Shown: positions 10,438 through 20,960, counted from the first letter of the stretch. The stretch: 64,000 nt of DNA from Phanerochaete sordida (GCA_019973155.2 BPQB01000004.1:496001-560000); one strand, 5' to 3'. Notes: generated by a model from the letters alone, not told the origin. Numbers and translations: made by a program.

Positions 10438-11538
10438 CTAATTTTTTTGGACTAGTGCCTCGGGCAGCAATTTGGCACTGCGTCTGAACCGGGCCTGTCG
10501 TGGATTGTGATAGAACACCTCGAGGTACTGATCTATCGCAAATACAAACTCTTGGTGCCCAAAGTTGAACATGATATCCACATCGTGGGGTAGGGCGTGA
10601 GTGTTCCCTCTGAATAGGTTGAGGCTGATAGCAGGGTATAGGCCCTTCTCGGAGAGGCTGAGATCGTCGCATAAGTCTCCTGCAATGGCCTAATGTATGT
10701 CGCATGTCAAGGACAATCTGGTAGGGCTGTATGCGGTATCTTGCGATTACTTACCCATTAAGCGGCCGTTTCTTGTGCAGAACATTCGACCATCAGCGCG
10801 AGAGATTCCAAACCCTAGAATATCTCCCGCTTAATGATTGCGAAGTGGATCAGTGAACGAAATACCACCAGGCCAGCAATACGCTCACATTGCATATGTC
10901 CGAGGACGTTCGTCTCAAAGCAGGAGAGAGAGCCGGCTGCAAACGTGACGGCGTAGTCCGGGATGCTGGGAGCGTATGCCTGATTTGCCACATTCATGCT
11001 GGAGAAAAATCATAATGAGCCTTAGAGGCGATACAACCAGATAATTTTTTACCCAATAGTAATGCGCGCGCTATGAACGAGAAATGACGACAAAGTTCAG
11101 ATCATATCCTTGCGCGGTCACCTAGGACTTAACTTGCCTTGGATTAACTTTGCCTACGAGATGGACCTCATAGTAAAAGAACGGATAGCAGCCAGGAATG
11201 ACACTGTTTGCAAAACACCACGTGAACCCGTCAGCCGTCTGCAGAGGGGGGAGGGCCGTCCAATTTGTGGGTAGGTCGCTCCAGTGGGCTATTGGGTTGG
11301 GCAGGCGCGGATCGAGAACCGCCCCCTTCAGATAGCTCCAAACAAAAGGCATATAAGTATTTTGACATGATTTGGCGTAGCCGGGAGGCAAATTCATGAT
11401 ATCTTCTGCAGGCTGAGCATCGTCTTTGTCCGAGTCGTCGAACACATCGGCGGCGTCTGCAAATTCCGTGTATGGCGGAAGTCGAGGAAGTGCTCCGAAT
11501 TGCTCCATGAGCACGGGATAGAGGGCTTGAATCGACAT
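10438..11538 (-). CDS. SPRY-domain protein
   Basis: Exons 11538-11138 (start uncertain), 11070-11053, 10998-10889, 10814-10755, 10679-10438; 276 aa from ATG 11538. Joined, they give a SPRY/B30.2 fold read-out: FFYYEVHLVGKVNPS, then ARITIG from an 18-nt exon, then GISRADGRMFCTRNGRLMG, LYPAISLNLF and FNFGHQEFVFAIDQYL. SPRY domains are protein-interaction modules; in RanBPM- and SSH4-type proteins they pick targets for ubiquitin ligases or sorting. The first intron starts with GCAAGT (GC-AG class), the others with GT. No LisH, CTLH or RING was seen, so the subfamily is open. The last ~18 residues (ARFRRSAKLLPEALVQ) resemble the beginning of the neighbouring F-box region. An upstream exon beyond 11538 is possible because the frame stays open for some codons. 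Confidence 0.72.
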
Positions 11539-12277
11539 GAACAAGTCGTTGAAGGCACAGCTGGAGGTCGAACGTGAAATGACCCTAAAACAGTGAGGTC
11601 GAGGTATCTGTGAGAGAGTGCAGTGATGGTTGCCGGCTGCATTGAATCATAATGGCGCTGGAGGCTGTGACCTGGCATATCCGTGAATGGTCAAACTCAG
11701 CTTGGGGCTGTTGTATTTGGTTCAGACACGCGTATGGTCCACGACCAGAGCGTTCCTCAGTTGGACGCATGGAGCCTTGACGGTTCGGCGAGTGGATTCT
11801 TCGCTGACAAAATCAGTCTTTCAGTTTCCCGTAAGGATTCTCAACATATAGTGCACACCTATGCCTCAGGAAATAAGCCGCTAGCATCTGGGATATCCCT
11901 TCTTGACACGCAATGTCGTCCTTGTGCCCTGGGCTACCAAGAAAACTCGGTAGACTCGTCAAGTACGGAGGTTTTGAAAAGTCGTCCATGATGATTCATG
12001 GTGTCTTGTGGGAATATACCTGATCCAGACCATGAAATATACGCTCGCGTGCCGATGAAGGTAAGCTTACTAGCCAGCGAACGTTGAACGTGCTGGGTAA
12101 CCCGCAGATGTCGGGCCCGGTGTCCCAGGCGCTCCGTATATGATGCGCTGATGCGCCCGCCCTCGACCAGAGCCGTGGGCGCCTTGGCCGGTTCACTCTG
12201 CCCATGCTCGTTCGCCCCGCCCGCCTGGTCGCCTTCCGCCTTCCGTACCTCCGCGCACTCTCGTCTACGCCTCGAAG
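11539..12277. other. Divergent intergenic region
   Basis: About 740 bp between the 5' ends of the SPRY gene (minus) and the pseudouridine synthase gene (plus), so it likely holds both promoters and perhaps a first exon of either. An open frame from ATG 12204 begins with a basic, aliphatic peptide that resembles a mitochondrial targeting sequence, but I could not join it in frame to the downstream gene. No repeat recognised. Confidence 0.5.
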
Positions 12278-13854
12278 ATGCCTGGGCTCAGAAACACATA
12301 CCAGCGAACAGACGTCGCAGGCGTCGACCTCGTGCGTCCGCTCTCAAAAGCTCGAGATTCAGAGGCTTATTTTGCAGCCTGCAGACGTCTCGAGCCTCAA
12401 ACCACGCATGATGACACCAATCTGCTCTCTTCTATCATCGAAAACTGGAATCCTATCTTATATGAGGATCGTGGGGTGCTTGTGCTCAACAAACCACCGG
12501 GATATTGTGTCCAGGCGAATACGGATGACGTGAGGACGCTCATTTCGCTCTTCGGCAAGCGTGAATTGAACCAGGACTAGCCAGACGAAGCTGGGCTTGT
12601 TAAGGAATTAACCAACGGTGCGTGACCATTAACACTGCCTAGGCTTTCTTCTGACTAGACGACGAGTAGAGTACCTTCGCTCTCGGGATTTGCACTGCGA
12701 AGTCCTTCCTTGCCATCGCATCGACAAAGTACGTCCTTCGACCTCCAAGTCTACACCCCGTGTCTCCAACTCATCATGCATATACGGTCAGCCGACTACG
12801 GGAATCGTCCTCTGCTCCAAGTCAATACCCACCGCCCGCGACATCTCCCAACAGTTCCAGGCGCGGTGCGTCGAAAAGACGTACCTCGCGCTCGTGCACG
12901 CGAAACGCGACCTCGGCGAGGGCGGCACGATCGACGCGCGCATCGGCCGCCATCGCGGTCGCCCGTATCTCGCACTTGAGCACACGTTTGGCTTCCGCGC
13001 CGTCACACGGTGGCAGTGGCTCGCGCGTTCGGTGTGCCTCCACACTATCTTGCCATGGACTCACAGCTGATGTGTTGGTGCTGCAGCCCATCGCGAACGT
13101 CCAGCTGCTCAAGTTTTGGCCCGAGACGGGGCGGAAACACCAGATACGCGTGCACTCCGCGCAGGTTCTCTACGGTGCGCCGCTCCCAGCGTCCCGTGCC
13201 CCGCTCGCTGCTCACAGACACGCCAGCGCCGATAATAGGCGACGAGGTCCACTCACATTTCAAGCCGGAGAAGGTACGCGCGAAGTACAAGCTGCCCGAC
13301 CCCGCGCCCGGCGCGCTCTACCTGCACAGCGCGGCAATCGAGCTCTGGGTGCGTGTCGCGCCCCTCCGCTCCTAATGCCCAGCTGACGGCGACTCTGGTG
13401 TTTGCAGCGCTACCGCAAGACGGGCGCGAACAAGCGCTTCCGCCTGGGCCTCGTCGCGCCGCTGCCGCAGTACTTTGTCGAGATGTGCGAGGCGCTGCAG
13501 ATACCCATACCTGAGGAGTATCTGCGCGCCAGGTTGCGTGTGGATGGGGTGGAGGTAGAGAGTGGGGTTTTGGAGGATATGGAGGGGCGGCTCGTTGGTG
13601 ATTACGGTGCGTGTATGCGCGTTTTCTGAGAGCAATTGTTGCTTACAGTGGCTCTAGGTGAGCGCGTCGTGGTTTCGGACGCTTCGGAGTCCCCAGACTC
13701 GGAGGACAGGGAGGTCCTCGAGCCGATTCCCCCAGACTCGGGTCCAGACTGTCTGGAGAGGAAAATGGACCCCGATTATTATGATATACTGAAGCTGCTC
13801 GCTAGCGAAGTAAAGACGAAGGATAGCGAAAGCCAGCTCGAGACCCATAGCTAG
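12278..13854 (+). CDS. RNA pseudouridine synthase, RluA family
   Basis: Seven exons: 12278-12560, 12643-12728, 12792-13031, 13087-13174, 13218-13348, 13408-13606, 13649-13854; 410 aa. It isomerises uridine to pseudouridine in rRNA or tRNA. The N-terminal PILYEDRGVLVLNKPPG block is typical of RluA. The catalytic Asp lies in HRIDKPTTGIVL, formed across an intron. Next come FQARCVEKTYLALVHA, then TGRKHQIRVHSAQ, the conserved substrate-binding motif. PAPIIGDEVH follows, and the C-terminus is extended and acidic. The first splice (12560/12643, donor GTGAAT) is the least certain; the others are well supported by frame and motif. Bacterial relatives modify 23S rRNA, and fungal ones include mitochondrial enzymes; a possible targeting peptide lies just upstream but is not joined here. 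Confidence 0.85.
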
Positions 13855-14072
13855 TGTCCACTATGCACAATACTAATAATGCTGTATGCTATCAGCCCTC
13901 GCTTCCTACGTCGCAGAGCTCATCGTATCTTCTGCTGTGACGATATTACAGACTTATCGTACATCCCTGAGAGGAGTGGAAGATACACATAGTCCTCATT
14001 CGTCTCATAGGTGAGCGCATCGGAGCGCATGCAAGGCAACGATGTGCACGAAACCAAGTACTCTTACCGCCT

Positions 14073-15494
14073 CTAAGAGTCATCAAGGTCGTCGACATCC
14101 GGAGCAGTTGTCACCATTACGAGCTCTTCTAGCGTCCTCAGCAGCTCCGCGTCCATGGCCTCACGTATGTCCTTCCCCAGCTGCACCTCTTTCAGCGGTA
14201 CCTCGTGTTGGATTCTGTGCCGGACGATGCGCAGCACCGCCTCGAGCCCGCCGCTCTCAAGCTCGCCGACGACGAGTGTCTGGAGGGCAGGCAACGGCGC
14301 TGGAACCGCGGCGGCGAGGTGCGCAGCGAGCGACCCCTCGCCCATGCAACAGTCCCGCAGCGCGAGCGTGGTCGCACCAGGCACGTACTGGAACACGTTG
14401 CCGTCGAACGGCGGCGCGGGGATCGCATCCAAGCTCTCGCAGCGGAGCAGACGTACGGTGGGGAAGGGGCGGAGGATGCTCGGGTCGAATGTGCTCACGC
14501 CATGGGAGGCCAGGGTGCAGAATGAGATGGCGATGAGTGAGAGTGCGGGCGCGTCCAGCCAGTCGAGATACCCATCGGGTCCGGCAATGTTCGCCAGGCG
14601 CAGGCTCTCGAGGCGGGGGAAACGAATGAATTCGCCGCCGTCGAGTTTTATCCCGACGGCGTCGAGGTGAAGGACTGTGAGGTTCGGGCAGGCCTTCGCG
14701 GCGTCCCTGAGGTCGCCGGGAACTATGGTGATTTCGCCTATGGTCAGTGACGTGAGATTTTCGTAGATGACGTTGGAGAAGGAGAACGGGATGGCGGCGA
14801 GCCAAAGAGTCCTAAGGTTGGGGCTTTGAGCGAGCGAATAGTTGCGGCTAGCGTGGAGCGCATCTGGCGCAGCTTCCAGGTCGATGTACTCGATGAGGGG
14901 AAACGGCTTTCGACACAGACTTGGAAGAGTGAGCCGGAGGATCCGCACGTTCTGAGCGGCAATGGAGAGGTAGGCGATGCGCCTTGTGTATACTTGGAGG
15001 AGGTGGTTCAGCTGGTCCACGTGTCGCAGCGCACGGTTGACTTCGACCACGTCTGTGTCCATAGGCAGATCGGTGTCACTGTGTTGCCCGCGATCCTCAG
15101 AGGAAGATACGACAAAGACGGGAAGATTTCCGGTCCTTGAAAGCACTAGTTCCAGAAAAGGCATAGGCGCAGGCCCAGTGTGTATGCACCTCCACAGCCG
15201 AGGTAAAGAGAGGGCGAGTCGTCGTAAGTGGCGTGAGACGTGAGATACAGCAAGAACATGGGCTTTTGGGCAGTCTTCATAGAGCCTGTGTTCGTACGCT
15301 GCCTCGAGGATGAGCTTGAGAACGTCGTCGGGGAGCGCGTGCAGAGGCGTTCTGGCTGCTCTCTCTCGCCTGTTTTCGGCATACGCATGCTGAACCGTCG
15401 CAAGATCTTTGTTGAGATCTTCCATGCGACGCTCCAAAAGCATCCCCTCTACGTCAAGTTCTTGGACACGCTGCTTGTGCGCCTTGAAATACAT
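14073..15494 (-). CDS. Coiled-coil F-box LRR protein, array member 1
   Basis: Single exon, 473 aa. The ATG at 15494 is chosen because paralogues start at the same place (M.FKA....V.ELD); 21 more codons are open upstream. Residues 4-46 form a charged coiled coil, and the F-box runs from LHALPDDVLKLILEAAYEH (about 51) to LPRLWRCIH (about 105). The middle is leucine-rich with strand-like repeats such as NLRTLWLAAIPFSF and FPRLESLRLANI. The C-terminal block HEVPLKEVQLGKDIREAMD is shared by the family, and an acidic tail follows. Expected role: Skp1-binding substrate receptor of an SCF E3 ligase; the target is unknown. It heads a run of four same-strand paralogues. Confidence 0.85.
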   Translation of the reverse strand: MYFKAHKQRVQELDVEGMLLERRMEDLNKDLATVQHAYAENRRERAARTPLHALPDDVLKLILEAAYEHRLYEDCPKAHVLAVSHVSRHLRRLALSLPRLWRCIHTGPAPMPFLELVLSRTGNLPVFVVSSSEDRGQHSDTDLPMDTDVVEVNRALRHVDQLNHLLQVYTRRIAYLSIAAQNVRILRLTLPSLCRKPFPLIEYIDLEAAPDALHASRNYSLAQSPNLRTLWLAAIPFSFSNVIYENLTSLTIGEITIVPGDLRDAAKACPNLTVLHLDAVGIKLDGGEFIRFPRLESLRLANIAGPDGYLDWLDAPALSLIAISFCTLASHGVSTFDPSILRPFPTVRLLRCESLDAIPAPPFDGNVFQYVPGATTLALRDCCMGEGSLAAHLAAAVPAPLPALQTLVVGELESGGLEAVLRIVRHRIQHEVPLKEVQLGKDIREAMDAELLRTLEELVMVTTAPDVDDLDDS

Positions 15495-16089
15495 CCTTCG
15501 TTGGGCTTTGTATGAAGCTGGTCCCCAGATGATTGACGCTAGCCGTGAACGTGTCATGATACCTGCTACACGAGCAGACTGAACATGACTGGGCTTACTT
15601 TGAACGTGCCGCTGCGCCTGAAGAGCAAATATGCGGTCGTCGACGTTCAGTTGACGTTGTCGTTAAGATCCAACTATATGCACTGCATTTTAAGCGCCAT
15701 TGGCCCGTTCTTAGGTTTGGCACATCGGGAGGCGATGGCCATATATTTTCAGAGAATTTACATCTCTAATCCGAAGCCTTCAATCCACTTAGAAGCACCA
15801 ATATAGCACGCAGAGCCCCTGCTCACGGAAAACTCATCCCTCTTCGACTGATAAATAGCTAACCTGTGGAATACGCCGCCCGAGTACCCCAGTCAGTGCC
15901 TCCTTCGTGTGGACTTGCCGCTGACGCAAAAGATATTTATACTGTATGGCATGATCTTTAGGGCTAGCGGACTCAGAGTGCGATGGCTACATTTCTATTA
16001 ATAGAGAATTAGTTCTGTTCGAATCATATTAACGACTGCGACTCACATATATTTGAACCTCTCTAGTGGCCATGCCGATCTTCTCCCGC
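15495..16089. other. Intergenic between array members 1 and 2
   Basis: AT-richer than the flanking genes. It should contain the promoter of member 1 and the 3' end of member 2. No repeat, RNA gene or conserved motif was recognised. Confidence 0.5.
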
Positions 16090-17388
16090 TCATGTGCAGG
16101 AGACCTGTACCGGTCCACCTCCGAGCTCCTCGAGCAAACCTTCCCCTAGATCACCAAAAAGATTCGGTGACAAGTTGACCATCTCCAAAGTGTCTCGACG
16201 GCTGCTGAGGAGCACAGTGAGCGGCTCGCGTAGAACGCCCACACGAGATACGAATTCGACGTCGACAGTGAGGGACCGAAGGTCTGGAAGGTATGCAGGG
16301 TGGGACGCGAGGCATCTGACGATGTGATCACATCGTCCGTAGATGTCGACGATATGGAAGGATGTTGCGCGCGGAGTCAGCGAGAAGTGGTAGCCGTCGT
16401 ACGTGCCAAGGCTGGTTGAGGACTGTGCCATGTGGATGATCAGCCTGTGCACGCTTGGGAATGTGCGTGGCGGGTAGATGCGCCCCTGCGGATGGCCCAC
16501 GTAAGCGACTGCAACATCGATCTCTAGACATTCCAAGCCCGGTGCGTCAATGCGGCTGAGAATCACTTCTGCGGGGAAGGTGTCATGTCGGATATGAAGG
16601 GTGTGCAGGGACTCTGGTAAATGCGCGACTGGGTCTGCTGGTCCTATGATGCTGAGATCGCAATCCTCGAAGGTGAGAACTGCTAGCTGCGGCGCTGCAG
16701 TCGACAACGCCTCCAGATCGGCCATTGTGATCGTCCGATGACAAATATCCAGAGTATAAAGATCTTTGAACAAGCTGCATCCGAACGCGACCGCGACCGA
16801 TGCTACACGAAGGTGCTTCAATCGGGGAGCAGCGAGATGGAGGCGGAAGTTATCAAGGTCATCCTCGGATGCCCAATTGACGAGAGATAGGTGTATCAAA
16901 GAGGGGAAGGGGTGTTGCTCCATTGTCCGGAGCAGAGGTATGAAGAAATATTGGGCGTCGTGGCTGCTGATGTCTGCGTATTGAATACGATCTGCAGAAC
17001 GCCTTAGCAAGAGCTCCATACACGATGTGTGTCGGGATGTAAGGGCGGCCTGGCTGAAGTCACGGTATCCGGCAATAGATAGAGGGCGACATCCCGAGTT
17101 ATCAAGGTAGAGTGTGAGGAGATCGAGCGATGAAATGACGTGGACGTGTATACACGTCCACAGGCTCGGGAGTAACGAGGCTACTCGTCGCCACCGACGT
17201 GAAACATGGGTCGCAGTGGTGACCTGAGTGGTGTCGTTAGTGCAAGGGGCACCGAGGTGCTCAGAATCACCCCAGGAATGCGCGTAAGCCGCCTCAAGGA
17301 TGATCTTAAGCACGTCGTCGGGAAGCACTACGATCGCGGCTCCTGTTCTTGTGTCATTGACAGAGAGCGTGTGCACAAGGATCTCCAT
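16090..17388 (-). CDS. F-box LRR protein, array member 2 (no N-terminal coiled coil)
   Basis: Single exon, 432 aa. This member lacks the coiled coil: the F-box starts at residue 22 (LPDDVLKIILEAAYAH) and carries an insertion before THVSRRWRRVASLLPSLW. The LRR-like middle includes HLRVASVAVAFGCSLF and LSTAAPQLAVLTFEDCDLS. At the C-terminus the PLKE block is replaced by REPLTVLLSSRRDTLEMV, so it is the most divergent copy of this run. Either the 5' end was lost or the coil is encoded in an unrecognised upstream exon. The ATG at 17388 follows from the open frame. Likely Skp1-binding; substrate unknown. Confidence 0.78.
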   Translation of the reverse strand: MEILVHTLSVNDTRTGAAIVVLPDDVLKIILEAAYAHSWGDSEHLGAPCTNDTTQVTTATHVSRRWRRVASLLPSLWTCIHVHVISSLDLLTLYLDNSGCRPLSIAGYRDFSQAALTSRHTSCMELLLRRSADRIQYADISSHDAQYFFIPLLRTMEQHPFPSLIHLSLVNWASEDDLDNFRLHLAAPRLKHLRVASVAVAFGCSLFKDLYTLDICHRTITMADLEALSTAAPQLAVLTFEDCDLSIIGPADPVAHLPESLHTLHIRHDTFPAEVILSRIDAPGLECLEIDVAVAYVGHPQGRIYPPRTFPSVHRLIIHMAQSSTSLGTYDGYHFSLTPRATSFHIVDIYGRCDHIVRCLASHPAYLPDLRSLTVDVEFVSRVGVLREPLTVLLSSRRDTLEMVNLSPNLFGDLGEGLLEELGGGPVQVSCT

Positions 17389-17721
17389 TTACGCGCTCCT
17401 AAATTCTGTGTCAGCGTCTCAATGTAGTTTTACAGCTTTCGGGTGTAGACATCTCACAGCGCGGTGAACATCGTCGTCACAATCAGATAAAGACATGGCG
17501 CGCGTTCAAGATGCGTATCAAGTTCAAGCTCGGCCCTGCAACGCTCGCACGCTCCCCCAAACGCCTGCGACCCAACTCATGATCCCTCAGGCGGCAGCTC
17601 GCGCTACATGCCAACGCCATCTCAGCCCTAGGATTCCTGTTTCCCTATAGCCATATGTTGAATCGCTGTGTAACGAAGTGCCCCGGATCACTCACACTCG
17701 GCAAGCCACGTTTTACGGGCT
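17389..17721. other. Intergenic between array members 2 and 3
   Basis: 333 bp holding the promoter of member 2 and the 3' end of member 3. I looked here for a lost coiled-coil exon of member 2 and did not find one in any frame. Confidence 0.5.
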
Positions 17722-19107
17722 TCACTCCTCGAACTTCGTCACGGCAACATGCTCTCCCAGTGCCCTCAACAGCTCTTCGTCCATATTGTCTAAAATGCCT
17801 CGCCCGAGCTGCACCTCCTTGAGCGGAAGCTCGTGCCGCGCACGATGCTGCACGATCCGCAGAAGAACGTCTTGCGCGTCCTTCTCCAACTCGGTGGCGA
17901 TGAGCGTCTGCAGGGCAGCGAGAGATGGCGGATCCGCCGTTGCGAGGTGCTCGAAGAGGGATCCGTCTTTGGCAGGGCACCTGCGCAGCAGGAGGGTCGT
18001 TACATTTGGCACATACTTCAAGATATTTTCGTCGTAGAGAGGGACCGCCGACACCTGCATGCGTGAAAACTCCACAGTGCGGGCGGTGGGAAAGGGGCGA
18101 AGGCTCTCGAGACCACGGGTATCGAAACGATGGGGGATCAAGTCAGCGGAGAAGATGGTGAGGTCCGATAGCGAAGGCATGTCCAGCCAGTCAAGATATA
18201 TGTCGGGCCTGCTCCAACCTCCCAGCCCCAGGGTCTCGAGGTGGGGGAATCGGATGGTCTCGCTGGTGTTGGTTACGACCCTGAAGGAGGACATGTGGAG
18301 CTCTGCCAGGTTTGGGCATGCTCTTGCCACGTCGCTGAGGTCACGATGTAGAACTTTGGTGTCGGTAATAGAGAGATACGTGAGGCTTTCGTAGAAGACG
18401 TTAGAAAACGAGGCAGGTATGGCAGAGAGCCAGAGCATATCAAGCTTTGGACACTCTGGGAGTAGATAAGGGTCCTTCACGGTGAGAGCATGTCGCTCAG
18501 CCGTCAGCTCTAGCAGCATGGCTTGCGGGAATGGCTGTCGATGCAGGCGGGGTAAAATTGATAGAAACAGGCGGGCAGAATGACTGTCTATAGTGAGGTG
18601 GGCGATGCGATGCGCATGTAGGCGGAGGAGAAGTCCCAGTTGTTCCACGTATCGCGTGATCATGTTGTTGTCGCGAAGGATGGCTGACTGACCATCTCGT
18701 CGTTCCGGTTTGTTGTGGTAGAGCAGCACGCGAAGGGGTAGGTCGCCGGATCTCGACAGCTGGAGCTCGAGTAAAGGCGTGGGCGTGTCAAGGTGTAAGC
18801 AGTTCCACAGTCGAGGGAGAGAGAGCGCGAGCTGTCGCAAGCGACGCGAGACGTGAGTTATTACGATGGATTGTAGCTCAAAGCAGTCGCCGTTGTCCTC
18901 ATGGTCGTATGCTGCCTCGAGCATGAGCTTCAAGACGTCGTCGGGGAGCGTGTGCAGAGGGATGCTTGCCGCGCGTTCGAGCCTGTTCTCGGAATACGCG
19001 AGTCGAACGCTCTCGAGCTCCTCGATCAGGTCCTCAATTCGACGCTCCAAAAGCGTGCCCTGAGCGTCGAGCTCTTCGACGCGACGTCTCTGCGCTTTTA
19101 GATCCAT
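17722..19107 (-). CDS. Coiled-coil F-box LRR protein, array member 3
   Basis: Single exon, 461 aa. The coil covers residues 4-46 (RVEELDAQGTLLERRIEDL), the F-box starts at LHTLPDDVLKLMLEAAYDH (51) and ends at LPRLWNCLHL. Repeats such as KLDMLWLSAIPASFSN, RACPNLAELHMS and YLDWLDMPSLSDL align one-to-one with members 1, 5 and 8. The C-terminal block is HELPLKEVQLGRGILDNMD. It is the closest relative I noticed to the broken copy at 33891-35294, which shares NCIHL, SRLFLSILPRL-type segments and the same C-terminal pattern. Predicted SCF substrate receptor; the substrate cannot be inferred. Confidence 0.86.
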   Translation of the reverse strand: MDLKAQRRRVEELDAQGTLLERRIEDLIEELESVRLAYSENRLERAASIPLHTLPDDVLKLMLEAAYDHEDNGDCFELQSIVITHVSRRLRQLALSLPRLWNCLHLDTPTPLLELQLSRSGDLPLRVLLYHNKPERRDGQSAILRDNNMITRYVEQLGLLLRLHAHRIAHLTIDSHSARLFLSILPRLHRQPFPQAMLLELTAERHALTVKDPYLLPECPKLDMLWLSAIPASFSNVFYESLTYLSITDTKVLHRDLSDVARACPNLAELHMSSFRVVTNTSETIRFPHLETLGLGGWSRPDIYLDWLDMPSLSDLTIFSADLIPHRFDTRGLESLRPFPTARTVEFSRMQVSAVPLYDENILKYVPNVTTLLLRRCPAKDGSLFEHLATADPPSLAALQTLIATELEKDAQDVLLRIVQHRARHELPLKEVQLGRGILDNMDEELLRALGEHVAVTKFEE

Positions 19108-19553
19108 CCCTTGGACGCAGATCTAGAACTCGATTTGTGGTGCTTCGCGCTGCGTGCAAGGGGTAATTTAGCCTCGGGACAGGTATGACAAGTACTATGC
19201 GGTCACTTTGCGTGTATGTCCTCGCTTGTCTAGGAACTCGCGCGACGTCGCGGTTCAGAGAACGTTCAAGCCAAAGTGGCTCCAGCTTCGGAGTACGCGT
19301 ACGTCCAGGTCCAGCCGCGCACGCCGGCCGCCCGGAGCATCCGGCGCCGGCTTAGATCCGCCGTCGGGCTGCCCGCGCCAGGACAGTTTGAGCTGGAAGA
19401 TAGAATTTGTGGGTGGTCATCGGTATCGGTCATCTCGAGTTGCAGGATGAGATTATGGTGGTGAAACTCATATCTTTCGAGGCATTCATGCAGACGGGCT
19501 ACATGACATTGCAGCCACAGCCCCAGGCACCCGCACGCGAGTAACTGTAGAAG
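19108..19553. other. Intergenic with GGCGGATC-like motif upstream of member 3
   Basis: 446 bp. On the minus strand at about 19341-19368 it contains GACGGCGGATC followed by a GCCGGCGCCGG palindrome, about 235-260 bp before the ATG of member 3. This resembles a motif upstream of other members (see findings). Nothing else recognised. Confidence 0.4.
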
Positions 19554-20960
19554 TTAGTCCTGGCCGACTTCGAAATCAGTCGTTGTAGTCACATCAACAT
19601 GCCTCTTCAAAGTCTGCAGCAGCTCGCCATCCACCTCGCCCATGCTATCTTTCCCAAACTGCACCTCCTTCAGCGGAAGCTCGTGTCGAGCGCGGTGTTC
19701 CACGACCCGAAGGATGTTTTGCCCACCTCTCTCGGCTTCGGTGACGAACAATGTCTTCAGAGCGGGCAGAGGCGGCGGCTCCGCTTTCAAGAAATACTCG
19801 GTGAATGATTCGCGCGCGGATTCGGGCGCCGAGTCGTCCAGCTGGAGCGTTGTGGCGTTTGGTGCATACTGCAGGATGTTCCCGTCGTACGGCAGAGCGG
19901 CCGGCACCAAGACGTGACAGAGCGCGAGGTTGCGAACATTGGTAAAGGGACGCAAGGGGCCGGGGTCTGCGCCGGCGACGTTCCTGGAGGAGAGCTTGAG
20001 GGACCAGATGACGAGAGAAGACAGTGCGGGCATGTCTAGTAGGTCGAGGTAGGCCTCCGGCGCTTTCACCTGCCCCAGACGCAATTTCTCGAGATGAGGG
20101 AACCGAACCGGGCCGCTGTCGCCTCCCGTGAGCCTGACATCGGCCAGGTCGAGCCATGTCAGGTTCGGACATGCCCTCGCCGCCTCTCTGAGGTCATTGC
20201 GCGACACTTTGATTTCGCTGATAGACAGCCTCATGAGACACTCGAAGGTGCGTCGGACAAACGAGGTCGGTATCGCAGTGATCCAAAGGGCATCGAGCTG
20301 CGGACATTGCGGGAGAAGTTGGGGTATATTGATGCGAAGTGCATCTGGATTTGTTGCCAGCTGGAGAAACTCGCATATAGGGAGCGTGTGACGACGGAGA
20401 ACCGGAAGGATTGATAAGAACGGCTGAGAAACGTGGCCGAGGATGGACATGTGCGCGATGCGGTGCGAATATCCTCGCAATAGAAGGCCTAGTTGTTCCA
20501 CATACCGCGTAGCGAGGATGTGTTGACGAGCCATGATAGACAGACCATCTCTGTCGGGCTGATATTTGTTGTAGCATGTGATGTAAAGCGGGAGGCTGCC
20601 TGTCCTCGAGAGCACAAGCTCGAGAAAAGGAGTGGGCGGGCCAATGTCGATATATCTCCAGAGGTGCGGGAGGGAAAGCGCGATTTGTCGCAGCCGACGC
20701 GAGACGTGTGTCATCGTCAAAATGTGGAACTCGTATTCGTCGTCGTAGGGATCGTGGTCGTATGCCTCGTCGAAGACGAGCTTAAGAACGTCGTCTGGGA
20801 GCGCGTGCAGCGGTGTGCTGGCAGCCCTTTCGCGCCTGTTCTCGGAGTACGCGTGCCGGGCGCTCTCGAGCTCCGCGGTCAGGTCCTCTATGCGACGTTG
20901 CAGAAGCGCGCCTTGCGCGTCGAGCTCCTCGACGCGACGTTTGTATGCTTTGAAGCCCAT
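19554..20960 (-). CDS. Coiled-coil F-box LRR protein, array member 4
   Basis: Single exon, 468 aa. The coil is at residues 4-46; the F-box starts at LHALPDDVLKLVFDEAYDH (51) and ends at LPHLWRYIDI. The middle shows QLDALWITAIPTSF, RACPNLTWLDLADV and YLDLLDMPALSSLVI. The C-terminal block is HELPLKEVQFGKDSMGEVD and the tail ends TDFEVGQD. An AT-rich stretch GTATAAATTATAAG at 21036-21049, about 80 bp before the ATG on the minus strand, is a plausible TATA region. Predicted Skp1-binding substrate receptor; target unknown. Confidence 0.86.
   Translation of the reverse strand: MGFKAYKRRVEELDAQGALLQRRIEDLTAELESARHAYSENRRERAASTPLHALPDDVLKLVFDEAYDHDPYDDEYEFHILTMTHVSRRLRQIALSLPHLWRYIDIGPPTPFLELVLSRTGSLPLYITCYNKYQPDRDGLSIMARQHILATRYVEQLGLLLRGYSHRIAHMSILGHVSQPFLSILPVLRRHTLPICEFLQLATNPDALRINIPQLLPQCPQLDALWITAIPTSFVRRTFECLMRLSISEIKVSRNDLREAARACPNLTWLDLADVRLTGGDSGPVRFPHLEKLRLGQVKAPEAYLDLLDMPALSSLVIWSLKLSSRNVAGADPGPLRPFTNVRNLALCHVLVPAALPYDGNILQYAPNATTLQLDDSAPESARESFTEYFLKAEPPPLPALKTLFVTEAERGGQNILRVVEHRARHELPLKEVQFGKDSMGEVDGELLQTLKRHVDVTTTTDFEVGQD

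Noticed and set aside
12151..12411. Mitochondrial-targeting-like frames as a first exon of the pseudouridine synthase
   Set aside because: Basic/aliphatic N-terminus is attractive, but no GT..AG intron joins it in frame to the catalytic part, so the ATG at 12278 was used.
16010..16030. TTCGAATC-like word resembling a tRNA T-loop
   Set aside because: No surrounding cloverleaf or A-box; no tRNA gene is called in this window.
16090..17388. Calling member 2 a 5'-truncated pseudogene
   Set aside because: The frame is intact with its own ATG and complete F-box; loss of the coil alone does not show it is dead.
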